Shown here: in pieces, positions 56,195 to 64,000 of the stretch | Layout of the letters: every line of letters starts with the position of its first letter | Numbering within the stretch: position 1 is the first letter of the stretch | DNA from: Zoroaster sp. YZ-2022 | Lineage: Eukaryota > Echinodermata > Asteroidea > Forcipulatida > Zoroasteridae | Length of the DNA stretch: 64,000 nucleotides | Direction of reading: 5' to 3' | Assembly (NCBI GenBank): GCA_029582265.1 | Contig: CM055823.1 | Coordinates: 6,076,001-6,140,000, forward strand | The notes under the pieces: generated by a model | Databases searched by the model: none | Told to the model about the DNA's origin: nothing | Seen by the model: the letters and a program-made list of their open reading frames with translations, nothing else | Made by a program: the position numbers and the translations under genes

Positions 56195-56470
56195 CATACT
56201 CTGTGCTTTCCGAGTGTCTGTGGAAAAAACTTCACAGGCGACTCGCCCACGACCTCCTGCTTACTAATGCAGACGTTTTACCTCTCAACCACCGAGCTTG
56301 CCCGATGACGATTGGCTGGCTAGAATCCTATATAGCAGCGGGTGCCGCGATGAAACTCTTGCATCGGGTGTTAAATAATTGATTCAATTGATTCAATATG
56401 TTATATTTATAGATTGGTGAAATTCTTGTGTTGGGTGGAAAACAATTGATTTAATTTTGCCCGACGCCAA
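56195..56470 (-). mobile_element. SINE-B copy
   Basis: ATACTCTGTGCTTTCCGAGT, CTTCACAGGCGACTCG, CCACGACCTCCTGCTTAC, CTCAACCACCGAGC, then GCATCGGGTGTTAAATAATT. It has a deletion across part of the B box. Confidence 0.75.
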
Positions 56471-56545
56471 CGGATGTATAACACCAGCTTGTGTCATACA
56501 CTAGAAAATAGTGGAAGTTTAGGATGTGCGTTTTCTGTTGTTTTG

Positions 56546-56750
56546 GGAACTGGATACCAAAAATATGAAACTTTGAAAACCCAGGTACCCGAAAACAATT
56601 TTGTAAAAACAAATACTCTTGAATGTATAAAATAACCAACATGAACACAAGCTTCTCTTGTTTTATTAGAGTTATAATAAATGTGGACTTACTGTAATAA
56701 TTTCCTGTCTCTATGTTAAAAACAACTCGTAGCATTCCCACACAAAAAAA
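56546..56750. mobile_element. Element D, partial
   Basis: GTACCCGAAAACAATTTTGT, CCAACATGAACACAAGCTTC and AATAAATGTGGACTTACTGT, as in 18361-19268. Confidence 0.65.
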
Positions 56751-57382
56751 TTTTAACAAAAAATCTGAGATTTCCATTTGTGACTTGACCGTACGAAATG
56801 AGTCGGAAGTCGCAAATGCCTGTATTGAGATAAGGACACGTAAAGACAAGTCATGTGTGCGTGTGTGTGGTTGAAAAATCATTTGTTTGTTTTCAAAAGA
56901 AACAAGTAGAAAAACATGTTAATAAATCTCCCCAACTAAAAAAATCCCCGAAACAAAATCGGAAAATGTTCAAAATCCTGATTTTCTTTACCAATGTTGA
57001 ATTAAGAATGTTCCAAAATTACTCCGCAAAGGATCGTTTTGTCCCATTTTTGGCCCTGGAATGCCTGGTCCTTGCTCTATGTTTGCAGTCACGTTGACTT
57101 AAAACACCTGGTTGCTATGGAAGAATGATATAAATAAAACCAGAAATCAAGCCCAGACTTAAACGTGCGATATTCCCGATATTTGGTTTTCTGAGAGTGC
57201 AGGCCGAGGTAATGTATAACATCCGTAATTTTTAACGTATGAATATAATTTTTTTATCAAATGGAAGAGGAGATGATGCTCTTTCAGGACCACATAAAAT
57301 CTCACTTTGTGCCAACATCACCTTAAGACTAATTTTGTAGGATCCGGTCACATTTGTGTGACTTAAATATTCAGTCAAAATG
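56751..57382. other. Intergenic, nothing recognised
   Basis: No repeat boundary or credible open frame. Confidence 0.4.
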
Positions 57383-57747
57383 GAGTGCCATGGTCGAGCG
57401 GTTTAGTGCAGCGGATTTGTGTTCTGATGGCTGAGTCGTCAGAATGTGGGTTCGAATCCCAACTGCGACCATGGTGCTTGTGTCCTTGAGCAAGACACTT
57501 TACCATAATTGCTTCTCTCCACCCAGGGGTAAATGGGTACCTGTGAGGGCAGAATTGGTTGTTGTTTGATTAGCCCATATGCGCTGAAATGGCAGCAATT
57601 GAGCTGTGTACTCCACAGGGAGCTGAAATGGTTTCAGGAATGATTTATAAGCCTGATGAGCAGGGGTAATAATGTAATGCGCCTTGAGCACCAGTTTGGT
57701 GGATACGTGCGCCATATAAGTGCATATTATTATTATTATTATTATTA
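57383..57747 (+). mobile_element. SINE-A, full-length reference copy
   Basis: Head GGAGTGCCATGGTCGAGCGG (A box) and GTGGGTTCGAATCCC (B box), body GTCCTTGAGCAAGACACTTT, CTTCTCTCCACCCAGGGG, GGCAGCAATTGAGCTG, 3' end GCGCCTTGAGCACCAG, GTGCGCCATATAAGTGC, and an ATT tail. 365 bp. The head resembles a tRNA with a long variable arm (Ser/Leu type). Confidence 0.9.
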
Positions 57748-57748
57748 A

Positions 57749-57862
57749 AATTGTTAAAATTTCCAAAAGTTGTTGACGGGTAATTGGAACCAAAAAATGG
57801 AACCAGATAATGACAGTTTCGGTCGGGTATCCGGATACCCAGATACCCGGCACAGGCTTAGT
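57749..57862. mobile_element. Element D terminus fragment
   Basis: GGTAATTGGAACCAAAAAAT, then GATAATGACAGTTTCGGTCG and GGGTATCCGGATACCC, GGCACAGGC. It directly follows the SINE-A tail. Confidence 0.75.
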
Positions 57863-57904
57863 GGAAATACATTGAGATTTTTGCATTAACTCTCAAGTGG
57901 AATT

Positions 57905-58329
57905 TTAACCCCTTGCGTACGCTGTTATTTTTACCGAGTGAAGGTGGTTGCGGCCAACATCTGTGAGGACGGGGAGCACCGGGTCAAACCCGGCCGTGGA
58001 CATGCACACAACTCCGCTGTTCAGCCAAGCGTATAGACAGAACAATAAGCGGGCAAGCTAAGCCGGGCGTACCCTATTCATCGTATGTAAGTCCCCACAT
58101 AGCGTAATTGAAAGGCCGGTGTTCAGAAATCTCATGAAAAGGCTGTATTCAGAATGCTCTCGAAAGCTCAGTCTATTATATAATACTCCATTTCAAGAAC
58201 AATATGGTCCACCAAACTATCAGCCTTCTTGAAGATTTCTATTCGAGGCGAATTCTCAGCAAATGCAGCTGGAAAATCAATTAATTCACCGGCCGCGGCT
58301 ATAGCCGTCAACCGTACGAAAGGGGTTAA
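57905..58329. mobile_element. P2 element (TTAACCCCTTGCGTACG), copy 2
   Basis: TTAA at 57905-57908 and 58326-58329. Ends CCCCTTGCGTACG and CGTACGAAAGGGG. Closely matches 36682-37115 throughout. Confidence 0.88.
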
Positions 58330-58983
58330 GAAAGTACTTTTTCGTAAACAAGAAATTATTTGAATTTTCTTAAAAATGACAGCTCTTCAGACAAAACTAT
58401 TTTTTAGGGTTGATAGACATCATCTTTACAAGTAAGAATATTCTTTCCTAAATTCAAACTGGAAATAATTTCAATTTTCTTAAAAATGCCTGATCAGTCA
58501 AAACGTTCTAAGGGAAGATTGATACCGTAATCATCTTTATATCAAGTAAGTTACACATTACAAATCGACAATTTTGTTATTTTTTTACCAATTTTTTTAC
58601 CAATTCTTAACTTTAAGGTATCCTGGCCTACTATTGGTAAGTTGAGAACAAAAACATCAATTGTCTACAAGCCAATTGTTTTTCTGAATAGTGGTGTATA
58701 AGCCTGGAGATTTCCTGAGATAATGAGGATCTTTGTTGTCTGTTTCAAGACTACAGGAGGTCAGTCTTATTAGTCTGTACGTCTCAAAGCCATTGTTATC
58801 CAGGGTATTTTTATCTGTTGTTTTTCTTGGATAAAGAAAACTGGTTATTTCTTAGTCGTATGCAATTCATGTTTATTGCAGTCCCATCATTTGCCCATGA
58901 TCAAAGTTATACTTTTAGCCAATCAAATCAGTTCTAAGAGATCCTTTCTATCTATCCAGACCTCCTATTAGTCAATTTAAATA
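58330..58983. other. Intergenic, nothing recognised
   Basis: AT-rich. A TTCAATTTTCTTAAAAATG word recurs at 58362 and 58470, about 110 bp apart. No gene. Confidence 0.4.
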
Positions 58984-59264
58984 AAAAACTCCTACTATAG
59001 CTGCACTTTCGTGGCAAGTAGCTATAGTGGTCAAAACCAGTCAACTGACTGGTTTTGAATGTCATTTTGACCCTCAAAAATACAAGACAATGCTTTTACC
59101 AGTCAAAAACAGTTGACTCATTTTAACCACTAAATGAACTTGCTACACGTAAGGTTTGGCTGTGTTTGACTATTAAGTGCACTAGATATATATATACATG
59201 TACCATGGCAAGTACATCAACATTTTGACTGATTTTGACCCTTGCACTCATAGAAGTGTTTTAA
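58984..59264. mobile_element. P1 MITE, diverged copy
   Basis: ACTCCTACTATAGCTGCACT, then GTAGCTATAGTGGTCAAAAC, to CTTGCACTCATAGAAGTG, TTTTAA. Its right TTAA (59261-59264) is also the left TTAA of the next element. Confidence 0.75.
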
Positions 59265-59512
59265 CCAGTTCGCGTCGGGAATAAAAAAGTTTTTCTGGGC
59301 CCCTGTGGCGGGTTTCTTTTTCCCACGCACACGTTAATGGAAGCTTGCACAGCGCGTGGCCACGTTTTCCGAGCATGTCACCATACACGCATGGCTGAAC
59401 CGAGCATGCATACAAATATTCCGGAGTTTCCTATGGCGTGTATAGACGCTCTCCGATCCGTGGTGCAAACAAAAATTGCGTGTACACACGGCCTCCGACG
59501 CGAACTGGTTAA
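59261..59512 (+). mobile_element. P3 element, full copy
   Basis: TTAACCAGTTCGCGTCGGG to CGACGCGAACTGGTTAA. 252 bp. An internal frame of about 60 codons (59337 onward, reading GHVFRACHHTRMAEPS) runs into the right terminus. Confidence 0.9.
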
Positions 59513-59772
59513 AGGGAAGGTACGGCATTGGTTATGTTGGTAAAACTCTTTGAATCAAAATATCTGTTTATTATGTTGTCATTTACAAGAAAATAATGAA
59601 AATGCGATCAGTTTTTTTGTATTCAGGCATGTATTTATTTGGAATTTAGGACAGAGAACTTACTGGCAATAATTTTACTTTTCTTACGAAATAGGAGATA
59701 AATATTGATCATTATAAATTTGACATATTATGGTAAAATTCAGGTATTTTGAATTTCTAATTCTATTTTACG

Positions 59773-59925
59773 CTTGGGTGATATCGATTTTTTTTAAATT
59801 TTTTTATTTTTTTTTTCATCCACGATATATCGCCAAACATATATCGCGATTTTCAAAAGTATCGCAATTATTTGTTTTTCATTCATGCATGATTGCTTTA
59901 GAGCCGATAACCACAGGTATGTACC
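59773..59925. mobile_element. Element C fragment
   Basis: CTTGGGTGATATCG, CATCCACGATATATCGCCAA, GCATGATTGCTTTAGAGCCG. Left part only. Confidence 0.65.
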
Positions 59926-59994
59926 CTTCTACAAGCGTCACAATAAATCACACATTCGTTTGTGTTTCTGAAATGACTCACAATGGCATTTTTC

Positions 59995-60470
59995 TTAACC
60001 CTAATCCCCTAGGCCCATTTGCTTACACATAACCCGAATCCTCCAAAATCCTTCAGTAGTAAAGCAAGCATGATAACCGCTACCATTGTATGCAGATGAC
60101 ATGTATGCACACATGTGTTGCTTATCTGTGATACATGGCCCAGTGCCAGGGACCCTCCCTGCATGCATGGAGCAAAAAACAGTGTCCACTGATCTGGTCC
60201 TTGCTCTGTGCTATAACAAACATGGATGTACATGTACCGTGGAGGAAGGAAGGCAAATATGCCTAATAACCTCAATCCTCCAAAATCATTTTTTGGACAG
60301 ACCAACATGTACCATGTAACCTCAATCCTCCATAATCCACCAAGCAAATAATCACATCTGCCCTCAATCCTTCAAAATCCTTCATCACCGCCATTTCCAC
60401 ATAACCTCAATCCTTCAAAATCCTTTACTTTGGCAAAGAGGATATTGGAGGATTTGTATGTGTGTTTTTC
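59995..60470. mobile_element. P5 element copy
   Basis: TTAACCCTAATCCCCTAGGC, CCGAATCCTCCAAAATCC, GGGACCCTCCCTGCATGC, ending GAGGATATTGGAGGATTTG. The right TTAA is not clear. Confidence 0.7.
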
Positions 60471-60509
60471 TGTTGATTTTTTAAAAAGATGATAATAATA
60501 ATGATGATT

Positions 60510-60786
60510 AGGTAAAACTTGTAGCTTTGCATGGTGAAGAGGATAAGTAAGATTAATTGCGGTGACACCATTTGAAAATCTCTATTGAGTAGTAATTAGT
60601 TCTGAAAAGAACAGGAGGTTACAAATCGTCGTTTCGATCAGTATGCTCTGTGCGTCCTCTGATCGTCCTCCTGAAGACGATCAGAGCATACTGATTGAAA
60701 CGTCGAGTTGTAACCTCCAGTTCTTTTCAGAACTAATTACAACTCAATAGAGATTTTCACATGGTGTCACCGCAATTAGTCTTACT
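60510..60786. mobile_element. Foldback element F, best-preserved palindrome
   Basis: Left arm GGTAAAACTTGTAGCTTTGC, GCGGTGACACCATTTG, GAACAGGAGGTTACAAATCG. The centre is near GATCGTCCTCCTGAAGACGATC and the right arm is the inverse, ending AGTCTTACTT where the P4 element begins. Confidence 0.88.
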
Positions 60787-61106
60787 TAACCCTCCTACAC
60801 AATAGAGGCCACTCCGATCCACAAAATTCTGTTCTGAAGCAACCTTCAGTACATACATGTACAAGCCTTCTGTCCTTTCCAAGTAATCTTACAAAATCAA
60901 CTGTGCACCACCCAAGGCCACTGTAAATGTTTGAACATATTAGTATGGCCTACAATGTATCAATGGGAGACCACTTTACCCTGCAATCTCAGTGGTGTGA
61001 CAGTGCACAGAAGGGTAACCATAGGAGGCCACTGGCAACAGCTGATGGCTTGTAGTGGCCTGAATGGGTCATTTCAAAAATTGCACTAATTGTAGGAGGG
61101 TTTTAA
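60787..61106. mobile_element. P4 element, uninterrupted copy
   Basis: TTAACCCTCCTACACAATAG to CAATTGTAGGAGGG TTTTAA, 320 bp. Reverse complement of 46433-46905 without the insert. It begins at the TTAA at the end of the foldback element. Confidence 0.88.
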
Positions 61107-61897
61107 TAATGATGTTGTCTAGTTCAAAACCACTGGAGGTGAATGCTGTTTGTCTGTTCCTCCGTCGACATTAAAACCTGTTGTTTTTCTTGGATGAAGC
61201 AACAATGGTTATCCCTGTACATCTTAGTCCTCTGAAAGAAATAACTGTTAAATTCCCTGATATCTAGCCGAGTGTAAAAAATCAATTCCGTTGATCCTAT
61301 TGGTCACTCACAAAACCAACAGAAACACTGAAGCAGATGTGCTGATTTATAAAGATGTCAGCTCTTCCGAACAGTGGGTGTTTAATCCCAGTGGTTTTTT
61401 TTAATGATAGTGAGTGTCATGGGTATCTGTTTCATTCCAATGAGAGGTCACATTATATCGTATTATTGTGATTAAGAGACAGTAATTTGACCATTGTTGA
61501 TTATAAAGTCCATTGTTGTCAGCAAAGCTATTTAGATAATATACCATGCTTGATACTCTGCAGAGTGCCAACCCCCCCAAATGTCCCTATATGCTATCAC
61601 TCTATTGTTTTATTCCTCTCTCTCCCCCTCCCCCCGAAATCCTCTAAAGAATTCCTAAGATTCCTGGAACACAATGAAGACACAGGGGGAGGGGGTGCAC
61701 TCTGTCGCATATTGAGCATCATATGTTAGATAAAGGAAATTTTGTCTCTTCGGAGTGGTACAAACAAGTTCCACACTTGCACACGAGAAAAACACAATCT
61801 TCAAAATATATGGCTTTCTGTTGAATAAAAACAACAAAATAATTATTTAAAAAAAAAATGGGGACAGTTTAAAGCATAATTTAATGTTTTCAGAACT
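61107..61897. other. Intergenic, nothing recognised
   Basis: TGTTGTTTTTCTTGGAT near 61180 resembles 58818. Otherwise no element, exon or RNA gene seen. Confidence 0.4.
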
Positions 61898-62437
61898 ATA
61901 CATAACAGCAAAAGAAACGTCACCCCTAAAAATATTTATTTTCATTTTATAATATAATTTGTTTAACCCTCCTACTGCTACAACGGTCAAAATCAGTCAA
62001 AATGTTGATATACTTGCCAAGGTATATCTAGTGCACTTAAAAGTCAAACCCTGCAAACCTTACGTGTAGTAAGTACATTTACAGGTCAAAATGAGTCGAC
62101 CGTTTGTGACTGGTAAAACCATTATCTTGTATAGTTCAGGGTGGTCAAAATGGCAGTCAAAACCAGTCAAAAAATGCCCCTGTGTGCACATTTGGGATAA
62201 CAGTCAAAAACAGTCAGTTGACTGATTTTGACCTCTATGGCAACTTCCCACTAAAGTGCAGCTAGAGTAGGAGAGTTAATGAAGAATATTATGAGTATGG
62301 AGTGTAACACGAACACAATGTGGCAAATTTGGTTGACCTGAAAATTCGTCATGCATGACGTCTGAGGACACATAAGCTTAACACGTTCTCAGACTTATCA
62401 AAATTTAGGGGGTGACGTTTCTTTTGCTGTTATGTAT
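61898..62437. mobile_element. MITE with 34-bp ends containing a nested P1
   Basis: ATACATAACAGCAAAAGAAA, then CGTCACCCC, is mirrored at 62403-62436. About 220 bp without the P1 element at 61963-62279. TA flanks suggest a Tc1/mariner-type target. Confidence 0.85.
61963..62279. mobile_element. P1 MITE nested in the above
   Basis: TTAACCCTCCTACTGCTACA to GAGTAGGAGAGTTAA, with TTAA on both sides. Body as in 48823-49139 in inverse orientation. Confidence 0.85.
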
Positions 62438-62439
62438 AT

Positions 62440-63687
62440 TTACTAAGCAATTGAGAATTTCACATGGTATCACCACAAACAGTCTTTACTTAAGTAAAAT
62501 GTTTTTATAATTATCAAAAGAATGCCAAATTATGACATAAGTATCCACCTGCAATGCATCGGATTTGACATTTGGATGGTCTAGTTGCGGCCTCCCTACT
62601 GCAGCACAAGCTCTTGTTATTAACCGAGTATCAGACTACCCCCATAGGCTATGAGCACCTTATTTCAATATCCATGACTTTTGGATATTGAAATCGTCCC
62701 GTTCTAGGTAATCGCAAGCACCACGGGCACTGGGTACACAGAAACCCCTCAAAAGCCCAGGAAACATGGTTGGCATAGCTGAAGAGGTTAGTTTCATAAT
62801 GGTGTCACTGTACAACCCACTATGAATGTCATTTCAAAGGAAGCCTTTTTGTCAATTATGTACCTTGGTAATAACATAGATTCATGAATATTCGTAATAT
62901 CACTGGTGAGGTATCTAAGCCCATATAAGGGAAAATCTTCCACTTAGCCTGAACCGCAGCACATGTTTGACATTTATATAGCCAGCACAATGTGTTTGTG
63001 TTGTGACTTTCATTATAAATACTTCATTGTGTATGCTGGATTTCTATGAAGTGAATTGTACAATGCAAAACCTAGCCTGATTAACTTTGAACTTCTGTTG
63101 AACAAGGTATTTTTTTTTAGTGTTTGCGTCATCGGCCACTTCTCAGTCACCTGCTCCAATTTGATTTGCTTTGTGCATTATCAGTTTTGGGGATCAGAGT
63201 TGCGTAGCTGTTACTTCGCCATTCACCTCTGTGGACCTCGGTTCGAATCCAACTTTTAAAAACATATAGGCCTACATGTATACTGAGACGCAATAAAAAC
63301 TTTCCACTTGTTTTGGAATAGCATAAAATTGTAATGGTTCAAAATAAGACAACACAATTTGGATTAGAAATGTTGGCATTTTATTGAGGAAATGTCCACG
63401 TTTTGTCCACTGTACTCGATCCCATCTGTATCCACTTCACCGCGAGTGCACATATTACATTTGTGCATTGTGATTACTGATAATTTCAGGTCGAAAAAGT
63501 GCTAAGTTTCTATTGCGTCTCGGTATACATCTGAAATTGTTTATCTTTTTCTGGGAATGGTAAACAAAAACAATACACGGGCCTGTGATTCATCAGGATT
63601 TTCCTGATTTTTTTTGGTACTGAGTAAGGTCCGAGTATAATGCAACTACTGTTAAAAACTGATGAGTGACATATACACGAAATGACA
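62440..63687. other. Intergenic, mostly featureless
   Basis: A foldback F arm fragment is at 62450-62495 (TTTCACATGGTATCACCAC). At 63190-63260 a tRNA-like B-box word (GGTTCGAATCC) follows GTAGCTGTTACTTCGCC. No gene seen. Confidence 0.45.
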
Positions 63688-63938
63688 TTAACCAGTTGGC
63701 GTCGGGAATAAAAAAGTTTTTCTGGGCCCCTGTGCGGGTTTCTTTTTCCCACACACACGTTAATGGAAGCTTCCACAGCGCGTGGCCACGTCTTCCGAGC
63801 ATGTCACTGTACACGCGCAGCTCAACCGAGCATGCATACAAATATTCCGGAGTTTCCTATGGCGTGTTTATATGCTCTCCGATCTGCGGTGCAAAAAAAA
63901 TTTGCATGTATACACGGCCTCCGACGCGAACTGGTTAA
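63688..63938 (+). mobile_element. P3 element, full copy
   Basis: TTAACCAGTTGGCGTCGGG to CGACGCGAACTGGTTAA, with TTAA at both ends. Very close to 59261-59512. Internal frame open. Confidence 0.9.
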
Positions 63939-64000
63939 AAGTGGGTCCAAAACCTTAAAAATGCAACATGAGTAACCATTGAATTGCCCATTTCAGGATT

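Noticed and set aside
57383..57480. tRNA gene (A and B boxes present)
   Set aside because: Followed by a SINE body and ATT tail and repeated many times; the acceptor stem does not close.

Overview
This is a eukaryotic chromosomal window, most likely from a marine invertebrate deuterostome. An echinoderm is my best guess, but this is inferred from protein resemblance and repeat style, and no search was run. It carries two intron-rich protein-coding genes, both on the + strand, in a background packed with short non-autonomous mobile elements, tRNA-derived SINEs, minisatellites and microsatellites. There are no prokaryotic features.

Region by region. 1-510 is a 54-bp satellite. 1473-9064 is a five-exon paired-class homeobox gene most like ISX (intestine-specific homeobox): about 547 aa, all splice phases agree, and the homeodomain is split by an intron between positions 46 and 47. 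9065-15261 is intergenic, with foldback elements, a tandem duplication and two promoter-like patches. 15262-18060 is a 1.4-kb head-to-tail duplication, each copy carrying an intact first coding exon of POLD1. 17642-50530 is the complete gene for the catalytic subunit of DNA polymerase delta: 22 coding exons and 1115 aa (1106 aa from a second in-frame Met), with all exonuclease, polymerase and C-terminal cysteine motifs. 50531-64000 is gene-poor and repeat-dense.

The two genes have no evident functional link: one is a developmental or tissue transcription factor, the other a replicative polymerase with proofreading. The striking feature is the mobile-element stratigraphy. At least four families end in TTAA followed by C-rich termini (piggyBac-like), one group is flanked by TTA and begins GGCC or GGG (PIF/Harbinger-like), and there is a large palindromic foldback family. 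Many copies are nested in one another, with the unoccupied version of the host element elsewhere in the window, so insertion order and target duplications can be read directly. Several POLD1 exons have mobile DNA within 5-35 bp of a splice site.

Limits: exon calls rest on reading frame, GT/AG signals, phase and recalled family motifs. UTRs and transcription starts are not determined. Repeat boundaries are by eye and may be off by a few bases. Mobile-element class names are inferred from termini and target duplications, not from transposase genes, none of which is present apart from one reverse-transcriptase fragment.
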